Below the pieces are notes generated by a model. The model had not been told where the DNA came from and searched no databases. It was given only the letters and a program-made list of their open reading frames with translations. Both the position numbers and the translations under genes were made by a program. A DNA stretch of 64,000 bases, taken from assembly GCF_900116285.1 (NCBI RefSeq), contig NZ_FPAJ01000002.1:248001-312000 (forward strand), written 5' to 3'. The DNA is from Sulfitobacter marinus (GTDB taxonomy: Bacteria > Pseudomonadota > Alphaproteobacteria > Rhodobacterales > Rhodobacteraceae). Shown piece after piece: positions 1 to 8,875 of this stretch (its first letter is position 1; every line of letters starts with the position of its first letter).

Positions 1-786
1 AAGAATATGGGTGCCACCCAACACAACCGCAGCAATAGCAGGCAACAGGTATGGTGTGCCCATGTCCTGATACGCCTTGGCCGAATAGCCAGCCAGCAAG
101 ACGCCAGCAGTGGAAGCGCACAGCGCAGAGGCGACGAATGAACCTATAATGACCCTGCGCGTGCGGATACCCGAAAGATAGGCCGCGCCTTCTTTTACGC
201 CGACGGCGTAGATCGATTTGCCAAATCCCGTCTTGGTCAGGATCGCGGCGATCACAATGGATACAAATGCCCAGACGAAAATAGCGACCGGAATGCCCAG
301 AAATGTGTCAGCGGCCAGATAGCGCATCAATGGTGATGCTTTCGTCTGCGGGGCAAATCCACCAGTATGGGCGACCATCAAACCGCGCAAAACGGAATCT
401 ACCCCAAGAGTAAAGATCATCGAAGGGATGCGAAGGAACGAAACCCCGAACCCGTTCAGGAGGCCAACGGCCAAGCCAACAGAAAGACCCGCAGGAATGG
501 CCCAGGGTCCGCCCACGCTCGTTGCCATCATCGCGGCGGCGGTCATGGTCCAAGGCACAGACAGGTCGATATGTCCCAGCAGTACCACCATCATCATGCC
601 TGCGGCGCAAATGCCCAAGAACGATCCGATCTGCAACTGTTGCAAGAGGTAGGACGGAGTGAGCAAGGGGGCCGTTCCCTGTGTGGTCAAGGTATAGGCC
701 GTGCCGACCATCAGAATGACCAAGGTCGTCAGAAGCGCAATGAGTAGCGGACGGTCAGCGGGCTTTGAAAAGCTCAAGAAAGTCAT
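1..786 (-). CDS. CUT2-family sugar ABC transporter permease (3' end cut by window)
   Basis: Inner-membrane permease of a ribose-type (RbsC/BPD_transp_2) importer. The 262 visible codons start at an ATG that overlaps the TGA of the upstream permease gene (ATGA), so translation is probably coupled. The translation shows hydrophobic segments, the phrase GHIDLSVP (the family's usual G(G)IDLSVG loop) and near the edge AAVVLGGTHI, matching the conserved VVLGG(T) region. The reading frame is open to base 1, so the C-terminus lies outside the window. It is the last visible gene of the minus-strand operon regulator / binding protein / ATPase / permease / permease; two different permeases suggest a heterodimeric channel. 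The substrate is not readable from sequence. Confidence 0.88.
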   Translation of the reverse strand, partial: MTFLSFSKPADRPLLIALLTTLVILMVGTAYTLTTQGTAPLLTPSYLLQQLQIGSFLGICAAGMMMVVLLGHIDLSVPWTMTAAAMMATSVGGPWAIPAGLSVGLAVGLLNGFGVSFLRIPSMIFTLGVDSVLRGLMVAHTGGFAPQTKASPLMRYLAADTFLGIPVAIFVWAFVSIVIAAILTKTGFGKSIYAVGVKEGAAYLSGIRTRRVIIGSFVASALCASTAGVLLAGYSAKAYQDMGTPYLLPAIAAVVLGGTHIL

Positions 787-1826
787 CGGAAAAGCCCCAG
801 TTTGTTTTTGACCCTGAATGTGCGCAGTGCGCCAAGGCTGACAGCCACGAGAAGAACCAACCCTTCGATAAGAGGTTGAAGCAATGGGTCGATGGATAGG
901 ATGCGGAAGAAGAAAGAGATGATCCGTAAGATGAATGCACCGATCATCGAACCGATTGGTCCACCGGTGCCGCCCATCAAGGACGTGCCGCCAAGCACAA
1001 CGGATGCGATCGAGTTCAATGTGTAGGTTCCCGCTTGGGTAAGGTCGGCGTTGCCAGAGGATGTTTGAATGGCCAGATAAAGCCCGCCGCATGCAGCAAA
1101 GAAGCCCGCAAGTGTAAAGGCTGCGATCTTGGCCCGTGCGATGGGCAAGCCGGACAGATGCGCGGCACCTTCCGCTGAACCAATCGCATAGATCGTGCGA
1201 CAGGTTACAGTGCGCTTGAACGGGAGCCAAACCCCCAACGCGACGACCAGCAAAATGATCAGCGGCACGGGTATATTAACGAAGGGCTGTATCCACGCGG
1301 CGTTTCCATTGTCGGCAAACCCGTAAGTTTCCGCAAAATCAAAAACAGCGTTTGTCGCGGCCCAATTAAGATCTCCGTCGATATCCCCTCCGGGGGAGGG
1401 ACGCAAAATAAGGGCAAGACCAATGGCGATTGCGCCAGTTGCGAGGGTCGCAATAATCGGCTGAATGCGACCGTAGACGACGATCAAACCGTTCATCAGG
1501 CCAAACATCGTACCCGCGCCCAAGGTCAGAACAGCGCCAAGCAACATCTGCATCGGCGTGCCTGTCACGACGTGGGAGGCAATCGTGTTTGTCAGCGTCA
1601 TTACAGCGCCGACAGACAAGTCCAGCCCCCCGATCAGAACGGGTATGGTTTGAGCGATTGCGACAAATGCCAAAGCAACAACTTCGTTAGAGTTCTGCAC
1701 CAACACTGCCGTCGAGAACCCGCGCGGATGTATGGACTGATACGTAATAAACAGAACCGCGAATAAAACGAGCGCGCCGGTGAAGCCGCGGTTTCGCAAG
1801 ACAGTGGCTTTGAGTTTTCCAATCAT
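783..1826 (-). CDS. CUT2-family sugar ABC transporter permease
   Basis: 347-aa inner-membrane permease of the RbsC/XylH family, the usual length for the group. About eight to ten hydrophobic segments are visible. The diagnostic loop GGLDLSVGAVM lies near residue 67 and ASVVLGGTSLMGGTG near residue 275. The start codon overlaps the stop of the ATPase gene by 4 nt, and the stop overlaps the start of the second permease by 4 nt, so all three belong to one transcript. It would form the membrane channel with the 1-786 permease and be energised by the 1823-3337 ATPase. Confidence 0.93.
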   Translation of the reverse strand: MIGKLKATVLRNRGFTGALVLFAVLFITYQSIHPRGFSTAVLVQNSNEVVALAFVAIAQTIPVLIGGLDLSVGAVMTLTNTIASHVVTGTPMQMLLGAVLTLGAGTMFGLMNGLIVVYGRIQPIIATLATGAIAIGLALILRPSPGGDIDGDLNWAATNAVFDFAETYGFADNGNAAWIQPFVNIPVPLIILLVVALGVWLPFKRTVTCRTIYAIGSAEGAAHLSGLPIARAKIAAFTLAGFFAACGGLYLAIQTSSGNADLTQAGTYTLNSIASVVLGGTSLMGGTGGPIGSMIGAFILRIISFFFRILSIDPLLQPLIEGLVLLVAVSLGALRTFRVKNKLGLFR

Positions 1827-3337
1827 GCCGGGTCGTCCTTGTGAATATTCAGTGAGGCGGCAACGATTGCTTCTTCGGTGAGCGTATCGCCTTCCAGTTC
1901 CGAGACAATGCGCCCGTCGTACATGACGCAGACTCTGTCACAGCAGCCGATAAGTTCCGCGTAATCTGTTGAATAGAGCAGAACCGATTTCCCGGCTTCA
2001 ACGAGATCGCGCATCAAGCGGTAGATCTCTTGCTTGGTTCCGACGTCAATGCCGCGGGTCGGGTCATTCAGCAAAATGATGTCAGGGTTGAGCATCAACC
2101 ACTTGGCGATCACCACTTTTTGCTGGTTGCCTCCCGATAGGGTCTCTACCGGATCGTCTGCGCTCCCGACTTTGATCTGCAAAAGTTCAATGGCTTTTGC
2201 GATTGCTTCGTTGGCCAGGCGGCCATTGATGACGCCAGCCTGAGACACGCTTTTGTAATTGGGCAGCAAGATGTTGTCGCCAATCGACATCTCCAGCATC
2301 AAACCTTCGGTTTTGCGATCCTCAGGCACCAATGCAAGACCTTGCCGTTTGGACTGTGCTGGCGAGGAGGGTTTGTAAGTGCCACCTTGAAAGGTAATCT
2401 CTCCAGTCATGCCGCGCAGTGCGCCAAACAGGCCGAGCAACAGCTCCTTGTGGCCCTGTCCATCAAGCCCGCCAAGCCCCACGATTTCACCTGCGTTCAC
2501 TTGTAGATCGACGCCCTTGAGACTGTTTTCCCAGCGTAAACTGGACACGGATAGGGTGGTTTCCCCGATAGGGGTTGAGCGTTTGGGCGGGTACTGGGCC
2601 GTGATTTCACGGCCAATCATAAGTTGGACAATTTCGGTTTCGTTCAATCCGCCCTTGTCAAAGGATTGGATATGCTGGCCGTTGCGAAATACGGATAGGC
2701 GATCACACAAAGCGTCGACTTCTTTCATACGGTGACTGATGAATATGCAGGCAACACCATCCGCGCGCAGCTCGTTCATGAGATCATAAACGGTTTCCAC
2801 GTCATTGCTTGTCAGGGCTGATGTCGCTTCATCCAAGATCAACACACGCGGGTTTTTGGCGAGGGCCTTTGCGATTTCAATCATCTGACGACGCGAAAGG
2901 CTAAGTTCGCGAATATGTGCGTCCGGGTCTACATCTTCACACTTGATCCGTGCGAGCAATTCGACCGCCATCTGACGTTGTTTGCGGTTGTCGATCATTC
3001 CCATCCGGCGAGGGGGCTGATCAATGAATATGTTCTCTGCAACTGTGAGGTCAGGCACCAACGACAATTCTTGAAAAATGCAGACGATACCATCTGCGGT
3101 CGCTTCCGCAGTAGAGCGATAGGAGACCTGTTTTCCGTTGTTGAGAATTTGCCCTTCGCTGGCTCCCAAAACCCCAGACAGGATTTTGATCAGCGTAGAC
3201 TTACCCGCACCGTTTTCGCCTAAGATCCCGTGGATGCTTCCGGCTTTGCAAGAAAAATTTACATTGTCCAAAGCCGTGACCCCACCAAAATAGCGAGATA
3301 CTCCGCGCAGCTGAACAATAGCGTCGGATGAATTCAT
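1823..3337 (-). CDS. CUT2-family sugar ABC transporter ATP-binding protein (RbsA/MglA type)
   Basis: 504-aa fused double nucleotide-binding protein, the normal RbsA/MglA length. The first domain has Walker A GENGAGKST (about residues 40-48), signature LSLSRRQ and Walker B VLILDEATSAL. The second domain has signature LSGGNQQKVVIAKWL and a variant Walker B, IILLNDPTRGID, in which the usual Asp-Glu pair reads Asn-Asp. Its second-domain Walker A is degenerate (GLDGQGHKEL), which is normal in this family. It powers sugar uptake with the two permeases. The ATG lies 69 bp after the binding-protein stop. Confidence 0.93.
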   Translation of the reverse strand: MNSSDAIVQLRGVSRYFGGVTALDNVNFSCKAGSIHGILGENGAGKSTLIKILSGVLGASEGQILNNGKQVSYRSTAEATADGIVCIFQELSLVPDLTVAENIFIDQPPRRMGMIDNRKQRQMAVELLARIKCEDVDPDAHIRELSLSRRQMIEIAKALAKNPRVLILDEATSALTSNDVETVYDLMNELRADGVACIFISHRMKEVDALCDRLSVFRNGQHIQSFDKGGLNETEIVQLMIGREITAQYPPKRSTPIGETTLSVSSLRWENSLKGVDLQVNAGEIVGLGGLDGQGHKELLLGLFGALRGMTGEITFQGGTYKPSSPAQSKRQGLALVPEDRKTEGLMLEMSIGDNILLPNYKSVSQAGVINGRLANEAIAKAIELLQIKVGSADDPVETLSGGNQQKVVIAKWLMLNPDIILLNDPTRGIDVGTKQEIYRLMRDLVEAGKSVLLYSTDYAELIGCCDRVCVMYDGRIVSELEGDTLTEEAIVAASLNIHKDDPA

Positions 3338-3406
3338 GATTGATTTCTTACTGAAGAATGAGTGGGTGCCGGACGACGTCTTGAGATCGCCCGGCGCTCT
3401 GTTTGG

Positions 3407-4534
3407 TTAGCTGTCGGATTCGTCTTCGGCCATAATTGCAGGACCGGAGATGTTCACGTCGCAGGGCGGGAACTCGTTGACGGTAAAGAAGTTATCCGGA
3501 AGATCGCTCCAGAAGTTCTTGCCGTCTTCCAGTTCGTCATAGGTCGCGACAGGCAGCGGCACCGAGATCAACTGAGGCATCACATTGCCCTCAAGCGCCG
3601 AAACCGCAGCTTTCATTGCAATCGCAACGAGGCCCGGTGATTGCCCGATCGAGATGCCCTTGAGGCCAGCGTCGGAATGTTCCGAAAGCGCCTTGCGGTA
3701 TCCATTCTCGGACTCGCCCGATACAGGCACCCAAGGATGACCGCTGTCCTGAATGGCCTGAACCATCCCGTTAGAGCCGCCTTGCGCTACGACAGCAGCA
3801 AATTCGCCATGGACTGCGATTGCATCGGCAACCACTTTTTGTGTGGTGCCATCGTCCCACATGCCGTTGACGGAAACCATTTCCCAATCGCCGTCATCCG
3901 CTGCGAACACTTCGTTGATCCCAATGGAACGGTCACGGTCCACAGAGTTGCCCGGAAGGCCGCGCACTTCTAGGATTTTACCGCTGGAGACGCCTTTTGC
4001 GTCCAGTTCACCAAGTACAAACTCGGAGAACATGCGACCCATAGCAAGCTGGTCTTCGTTGACCTGCATCACCTTGTCTGTGTCCAATACGTTGTCGAAC
4101 GGTACAAGAACAACATCGTTGCGATCCGCAAGGCGAATGACGCGGTCAAACCCGTCGGGGCTCACAGCAATCGTGATGATCGCATCATAACCTTGGTTGA
4201 TGAAGTCTTCGATCGCACCCAATTGCGCAGGCGCGTCCGTCCCAGTCGAAACGACCTTGAAATCAGAGATTTTGCCAGCGATTGACGGGTCTTCAGCGAA
4301 GGCTTTGGCCGTTTTGATCATTTGGATACGCCATGTGTTTCCAACAAAGCCGTTCACGACAGCAACGCGGAACGGACCTTCGCGCGCTTCCCATTGCATA
4401 AAGTTGGTTTCGTCAGTCCATGGTGCAAAGCATTCAGGGTTCACACCCGGCCCGCTCACAATATTTGGACCCGCAAATGCCGCCCCGGCCATCAAAGCCG
4501 CGCCAGCTGTCAAAGTTGCTAGAGTTTTGTACAT
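3407..4534 (-). CDS. Sugar ABC transporter periplasmic substrate-binding protein
   Basis: 375 aa with a Sec signal peptide (MYKTLATLTAGAALMAGAAFA, probable cleavage after AFA) and a Peripla_BP_4 (RbsB-like) fold. FRVAVVNGFVGNTWR begins the first strand, DAIITIAVSPDGFDRVI matches the usual hinge helix, and VDRDRSIGINEVF resembles the RbsB G..A..R..G motif. A strong ribosome-binding site, GGGAGGG, precedes the ATG. It is the first structural gene after the regulator and normally the most highly expressed of the operon. The substrate is unknown; the divergence from RbsB suggests a sugar, polyol or related compound other than ribose. Confidence 0.88.
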   Translation of the reverse strand: MYKTLATLTAGAALMAGAAFAGPNIVSGPGVNPECFAPWTDETNFMQWEAREGPFRVAVVNGFVGNTWRIQMIKTAKAFAEDPSIAGKISDFKVVSTGTDAPAQLGAIEDFINQGYDAIITIAVSPDGFDRVIRLADRNDVVLVPFDNVLDTDKVMQVNEDQLAMGRMFSEFVLGELDAKGVSSGKILEVRGLPGNSVDRDRSIGINEVFAADDGDWEMVSVNGMWDDGTTQKVVADAIAVHGEFAAVVAQGGSNGMVQAIQDSGHPWVPVSGESENGYRKALSEHSDAGLKGISIGQSPGLVAIAMKAAVSALEGNVMPQLISVPLPVATYDELEDGKNFWSDLPDNFFTVNEFPPCDVNISGPAIMAEDESDS

Positions 4535-4585
4535 TTTTCCCTCCCTGGAAAGTTATAGTACTGCTCACGCCCCGGTAAGCATTTG

Positions 4586-4597
4586 AACAAGCTTGTT
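4586..4597. promoter_or_regulatory. Palindrome between regulator and binding-protein genes
   Basis: A perfect 12-bp palindrome AACAAGCTTGTT sits in the 66-bp gap between the GntR gene stop and the binding-protein start. It has no loop, so it is a poor terminator but a plausible protein-binding site. Its half-site ACAA..TTGT resembles the TTGT..ACAA operators upstream of the regulator in everted form. Function is inferred from position only. Confidence 0.35.
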
Positions 4598-4600
4598 TTA

Positions 4601-5317
4601 TTATTTGTTTTTTCGGACGTGTCTGAAGTTCACGATCCCGTTTTCGAGGTGTGAATTCATTAGATATTGGTAGGCGAGCCGATCGCGCGCTTCTAACGCG
4701 TTGATGACGCCTTCATGTTCTTCAAAGGTCGCCGTTTTGAAGGTATCCGGGGTCTTACCATTCTTCATGATCCTCAGGATCACGGGCTTCATCAGGCCGT
4801 AGATGTCCAAGATCGCCTTGTTGCGGAGCACGCGGATCAGTCGCGTGTGAAACTCAAAATCATGCTCTGAAGCGACATCGATTTCACTTGGTTCTTTAAG
4901 TTTAGAGTTGATCCCTCGCAGATCAGAAATGTCTTCATCTGTGATCTGGTCGAACAGTGCCTCGACAGAGGACACTTCCAAAAGGCCGCGAAATCCCTGT
5001 ATGTCTGAAAAGGTCTCAATAGAAATGTTCATGACGTTGAAGGAAAACATTTCAATGGCAGAAGACATTCTGTTGTCGACGATTGTTGCGCCAACTTTCG
5101 GGCGCACTTCGACCACCCCATAGGTTTTCAAAATGCGCATGGCTTCGCGCACGGTGTTACGAGAAGCGCCGAAGATTTCGCACAGTTCTTTCTCGGTCGG
5201 CAGTTGATCTCCGACGGTTAAACCGCGCTCGCCAATGAGCTGTCGCATTCGGTCAACGAGTTCGTCCACGGCAGAGCGTGCTACGGTAGATTTACCCATG
5301 TTGGCAAATGTGGTCAT
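4601..5317 (-). CDS. GntR family (FadR-type) transcriptional regulator
   Basis: About 238 aa. An N-terminal winged helix (GDQLPTEKELCEIFGASRN, then TVREAMRILKTYGVVEVRPK) is followed by an all-helical FCD ligand-binding domain containing the family's metal-type residues (DFEFHTRLI, EEHEGVINALEARD). An upstream in-frame ATG at 5422 exists. The 5317 ATG is preferred because GGAAAG lies 6 nt upstream and because the longer version would put an operator-like palindrome (5403-5413) inside the coding sequence. It is adjacent to and codirectional with the sugar ABC operon, so it probably controls the operon and itself, responding to the transported compound or a metabolite of it. Confidence 0.85.
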   Translation of the reverse strand: MTTFANMGKSTVARSAVDELVDRMRQLIGERGLTVGDQLPTEKELCEIFGASRNTVREAMRILKTYGVVEVRPKVGATIVDNRMSSAIEMFSFNVMNISIETFSDIQGFRGLLEVSSVEALFDQITDEDISDLRGINSKLKEPSEIDVASEHDFEFHTRLIRVLRNKAILDIYGLMKPVILRIMKNGKTPDTFKTATFEEHEGVINALEARDRLAYQYLMNSHLENGIVNFRHVRKNK

Positions 5318-5402
5318 CGGCGTCTTTCCATTCTGAGTGCGCAGCATTTCAAGCATCGTGCTCGAATCTGCATGGCGTAACGGATAAGTCGGTTGAATTA
5401 TA

Positions 5403-5413
5403 TTGTCCAACAA
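5403..5413. promoter_or_regulatory. GntR/FadR-type operator, copy 1
   Basis: Perfect palindromic half-sites TTGT-CCA-ACAA, the T.GT...AC.A pattern known for FadR-subfamily regulators. An identical 11-mer lies 62 bp further from the gene. It is immediately upstream of the regulator gene's preferred start. Confidence 0.65.
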
Positions 5414-5464
5414 ATAATCCAATTATGCTCGTAATATACTAATATTGACGCCTAAAGCCATTAA

Positions 5465-5475
5465 TTGTCCAACAA
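5465..5475. promoter_or_regulatory. GntR/FadR-type operator, copy 2
   Basis: Second identical TTGTCCAACAA. The 62-bp centre-to-centre spacing (about six helical turns) puts both sites on the same DNA face, which would suit cooperative binding or looping. The rest of the 5423-5771 gap contains an AT-rich promoter-like stretch (TAATATACTAATATT) and no other gene that I can support. Confidence 0.65.
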
Positions 5476-5771
5476 AATGGGTCGATCTAACAGGAGGCGA
5501 AATCTAGTGGTTCTAGGGCCTTGGGTTGCTGCATCCCTGAACGCTGCAGACAAAAAACACTGCCTGATTTCAGCTCGGGTGAATACGTATTAGTAATTGA
5601 TTTTGTTGAGAAAGTTCTAACTTCGGCATAATCTGGTACGTGCCTCCACGCCTCCCCTGACTTCCAACCGGCAAGCCTGCTTTCTTTTTATTCAATTATT
5701 GCGCCCTATGGCTTGGCCGTGTCTAATTGGAGAGAGCAGGGGCCTTGGCGGGCCTAAAAAGGGGCAGGGCC

Positions 5772-6467
5772 ATGAGCGCAAGCATCAAGAATGAAGTTGT
5801 CGCGACCTATCATGGGGTTGAGGTGTTAAACGCGCCGCATCTTGGGCCGAACATGATCGTCAATATGGAGTTGGGGAAATATGAGCGGCGCGAGGTTCTT
5901 TCTGCGCTCAAGTTTATCCAAGAGGGGGATGTTGTCGTCGAGATGGGGGCCGGCGCGGGGCTTGTGGGGGCTGCGACTGCCAAAAACTGCGCGCCCGCAA
6001 AAATCGTCTCGTTCGAGGCGAACCACAAGCTGATCCCGTCGATCAAGGCGCTGTATGATCACAATGGTATTGCGGATATAATTGAGGTGCACAATCAGAT
6101 TGTGCTTTCTGATCCGCAGGCCCCGGAAGCGGTTGATTTCTATATACGGGGTAATTTTCTAGGGTCCGGCATGACGATCACCAAGGGCATGAAGAATGCT
6201 GAAAAGGTATCGGTTCCGGTGGCCCGCTGGGAGACAATCAAAGAGCAGTTGGAACCGGCGGTCTTGTTGATGGATATCGAAGGGGCCGAGCTTGAGTTTT
6301 TTCGTCACGCAGATCTAAGCGGGATTCGCGTGATTATTGCCGAGTTGCATCGCCACATCTACCATCGCCCCGGTATGCGTGAAATCAGGGAAGGTATTGC
6401 TGCAAAAGGATTTATTGAGGATAGAGAAGCCTCGGGCGGCGGCGTGTTCGTATTTACCGCAGTTTAA
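5772..6467 (+). CDS. FkbM family methyltransferase
   Basis: 231-aa SAM-dependent methyltransferase. Motif I is VVEMGAGAGLVGAATAKN (about residues 57-74), followed by an acidic residue after strand 2 (IVSFEANHK) and the FkbM hallmark LLMDIEGAELEFFRH near residue 165. Members O-methylate sugars, polyketides or glycans; the target here is unknown. ATG 5772 is preferred over an upstream TTG (5727) because a GGGGCAG purine stretch precedes it and the extra N-terminal residues do not look like domain sequence. It stands alone, with no cell-surface glycan genes beside it. Confidence 0.82.
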   Translation: MSASIKNEVVATYHGVEVLNAPHLGPNMIVNMELGKYERREVLSALKFIQEGDVVVEMGAGAGLVGAATAKNCAPAKIVSFEANHKLIPSIKALYDHNGIADIIEVHNQIVLSDPQAPEAVDFYIRGNFLGSGMTITKGMKNAEKVSVPVARWETIKEQLEPAVLLMDIEGAELEFFRHADLSGIRVIIAELHRHIYHRPGMREIREGIAAKGFIEDREASGGGVFVFTAV

Positions 6468-6654
6468 CACTATGCTGACTTGATAACCGTAACCCTGCTG
6501 GAGAAAACCTGCCACGGTACAAAATCAGTAGCGTGAATATGCATCATTCTCAAATGAATTTGCTCAACTTCAAGTGAAACGGGCATCTTGGCGTTGCTGA
6601 TAGGTTTGGGCTATGGCATTGCATACACCATATATGAACGAAAGAGTTTAGCCG

Positions 6655-7308
6655 ATGTCCGACTTTTCCGCCCGCCGCACGATGATGGTTGATACGCAGG
6701 TTCGACCCTCTGATGTGACAAAATTCCCGATAATCGATGCGATGCTGACTGTCGCCCGAGAGGATTACGTTCCCGTCGCACAGCGCGAAGCAGCCTATTT
6801 GGGTGAGAATCTGAACCTCGGCGAGGGGCGTATTCTGCTCGAACCGCGGACGTTGGCGAAAATGCTGGATGCGCTGGCCATCGGTAACAGCGATCTGGTG
6901 CTCGATATTGGCTGTGCTTATGGGTATTCGACTGCAGTGATCGCCCATATCGCCGAAGTCGTCGTTGCTGTCGAAGAAGATGAGCAAATGGCGAAAGAGG
7001 CGCAGGAAACCCTTTCAACATCGGGTGTGGACAATGCGATCGTGCACGTGGGGCCGTTGGCGGCGGGCGCTGCCAAACATGGCCCCTATGATGTCATTTT
7101 GGTTCAGGGCGGCGTCGAAGTTGTGCCTGATGCGATTTTGGACCAGCTCAAGATCGGCGGCCGTATTGCATGCATCTTTATGGAAGGTGTGCTGGGCGAG
7201 GTACGCATCGGATACAAGAGCGATCACGGCGTCAGTTGGCGCGCAGACTTTAATGCCGGCGCTCCGGTTCTAAAAGGTTTCGTTCGCGAAAAGGCCTTTC
7301 AACTTTAA
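6655..7308 (+). CDS. Protein-L-isoaspartate O-methyltransferase family protein
   Basis: 217 aa with a PCMT-like fold. The SAM motif VLDIGCAYGYSTAVIA (about residues 83-98) is followed by VVAVEEDEQMA. The N-terminal ARRTMMVDTQVRPSDVT is the short version usual in Rhodobacterales. The true repair enzymes have a GQTISQP-like active-site loop. Here that place reads LNLGEGRILLEPRTLAKML, so isoaspartate repair activity is doubtful and only a methyltransferase role can be stated. It lies 55 bp upstream of the TolC gene; this pairing is usual in roseobacters and suggests an envelope-related function. Confidence 0.8.
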   Translation: MSDFSARRTMMVDTQVRPSDVTKFPIIDAMLTVAREDYVPVAQREAAYLGENLNLGEGRILLEPRTLAKMLDALAIGNSDLVLDIGCAYGYSTAVIAHIAEVVVAVEEDEQMAKEAQETLSTSGVDNAIVHVGPLAAGAAKHGPYDVILVQGGVEVVPDAILDQLKIGGRIACIFMEGVLGEVRIGYKSDHGVSWRADFNAGAPVLKGFVREKAFQL

Positions 7309-7363
7309 GAACACATATGAACGGTCCCCGCGCATAGAGGATCGAACTGAGGAAGTGGGATTG

Positions 7364-8800
7364 ATGAAACAGGACAGTCAGGCTTACGGCATGCGCCGTA
7401 TAGTTGCGGCAGGCATGATGGGCATCAGCCTATTGTTCCCGGCAGCGTCTTGGGGCGAGACATTGGCAGATGCCTTGGTCGGCGCGTATAATAATTCAGG
7501 TCTGCTGGATCAGAACCGCGCCGTGTTGCGTGCAGCGGATGAAGATGTCGGTATTGCCAAATCTGCGCTAAAGCCGGTGGTACAGTGGACAGGCGGCATC
7601 ACGCAGAACTTCAACCGGTCCGTGAGCGGGGGATCCAGCGTTGTGACTGCGGGAACGCGAACAGATACAGATTCGCTGACGACGACGGCGAACTTGATCG
7701 CATCGCTTTTGGTCTATGATTTCGGTGCCACGCGCTATGGGGTCGAAGCGTCCAAGGAAACTGTTTTGGCGGCGCGTCAAACCCTGATCAGCGTTGAACA
7801 GCAAATCCTGTTGCGTGCCGTTGACGCTTATATGAGCGTGATCCAGTCACAGCAATTTGTTGCACTGCGCGAAAACAACGTGCGCCTGTTGACCCAGGAA
7901 TTGCGTGCCGCGCGCGACCGTTTCGAAGTGGGTGAAGTCACACGCACTGATGTCGCCCTGGCCGAGGCACAGCTTGCGCAAGCGCGCAGCGGTCTGGCCG
8001 GTGCGCAGGGTGATCTGATCTCGGCCAAGGCCTATTTCAAGATTGCTGTGGGCCGCGAACCTGGCAACCTGAGCGCGCCGCCCAGCTTGCCGGGCATCTC
8101 GAATATCAATACTGCCAAGGCGTTAGCCGTGCGCAGCCACCCCGACATTCTGGCCGTGCAGCATCAGGTAGCTGCCGCCGAGCTGTTGATCCGCAGAAGC
8201 GCGGCCGCAATGGAGCCACAGGTATCTGTTCAAGGTTCGCTGGGCGTGACAGACACATTTGATTCCCAATCCTCGACCCGCAGCGCATCGGTGGGTCTGC
8301 AGATGAGCCAAACCATCTTCCAAGGGGGGGCATTGTCTGCTGGGGTCCGTAAAAGCCGCGCACAGCGTGACGCACAACGCGGCAATTTGCATGTGGTTGT
8401 CAAAGACGTAGAACGTGCGGTTAGTGACGCTTATGCGGGCCTCGCAGCCGCACGCGCACAGATCGAGGCATCACGCCGTCAAGTCAGCGCGGCACGTATC
8501 GCGTTTCAGGGCGTCCGCGAAGAGGCGGCACTGGGCGCGCGTACCACGCTGGATGTGCTGGACGCCGAACAATCCTTGCTGGACGCGCAATCAAGCAGTG
8601 TAACCGCGCAGACGCAAATATATGTTGCCGCCTATTCCGTATTGCAGGCCACGGGCCAGTTGACCGCGCGCAATCTGAATTTGCCGGTACAGGTTTATGA
8701 CCCTGCAGCCTATTATAACTTGGTCAAAGACAGCCCCGCCAAGCTGTCGAAAGAAGGCAAACAGCTGGACCGTGTTTTGCGGGCACTTCAAAAGGACTGA
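7364..8800 (+). CDS. tolC: TolC family outer membrane efflux channel
   Basis: About 478 aa, the usual TolC length. An N-terminal signal (MRRIVAAGMMGISLLFPAASWG, cleavage near WG/ET) is followed by two OEP repeats rich in Ala/Gln coiled-coil helices. Conserved RDRFEVGEVTRTDVALAEAQLAQAR-type and ARTTLDVLDAEQSLLDAQ-type segments mark the equatorial and coiled-coil regions. It forms the trimeric outer-membrane exit duct for type I secretion and RND or ABC efflux. ATG 7364 is chosen because TGAGGAAG precedes it; a GTG at 7355 overlaps that ribosome-binding site. No inner-membrane partner is encoded next to it. Confidence 0.92.
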   Translation: MKQDSQAYGMRRIVAAGMMGISLLFPAASWGETLADALVGAYNNSGLLDQNRAVLRAADEDVGIAKSALKPVVQWTGGITQNFNRSVSGGSSVVTAGTRTDTDSLTTTANLIASLLVYDFGATRYGVEASKETVLAARQTLISVEQQILLRAVDAYMSVIQSQQFVALRENNVRLLTQELRAARDRFEVGEVTRTDVALAEAQLAQARSGLAGAQGDLISAKAYFKIAVGREPGNLSAPPSLPGISNINTAKALAVRSHPDILAVQHQVAAAELLIRRSAAAMEPQVSVQGSLGVTDTFDSQSSTRSASVGLQMSQTIFQGGALSAGVRKSRAQRDAQRGNLHVVVKDVERAVSDAYAGLAAARAQIEASRRQVSAARIAFQGVREEAALGARTTLDVLDAEQSLLDAQSSSVTAQTQIYVAAYSVLQATGQLTARNLNLPVQVYDPAAYYNLVKDSPAKLSKEGKQLDRVLRALQKD

Positions 8801-8875
8801 CAATTATTACGATGGTGTTGTGAGAATCTGCACCATCGCCTAAGTTGATCGGTAAAAATGAGTGGTACTTGAATT

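Noticed and set aside
4583..4603. Terminator after the GntR gene
   Set aside because: The palindrome AACAAGCTTGTT has no loop and low stability, so I list it as a possible operator rather than a terminator.
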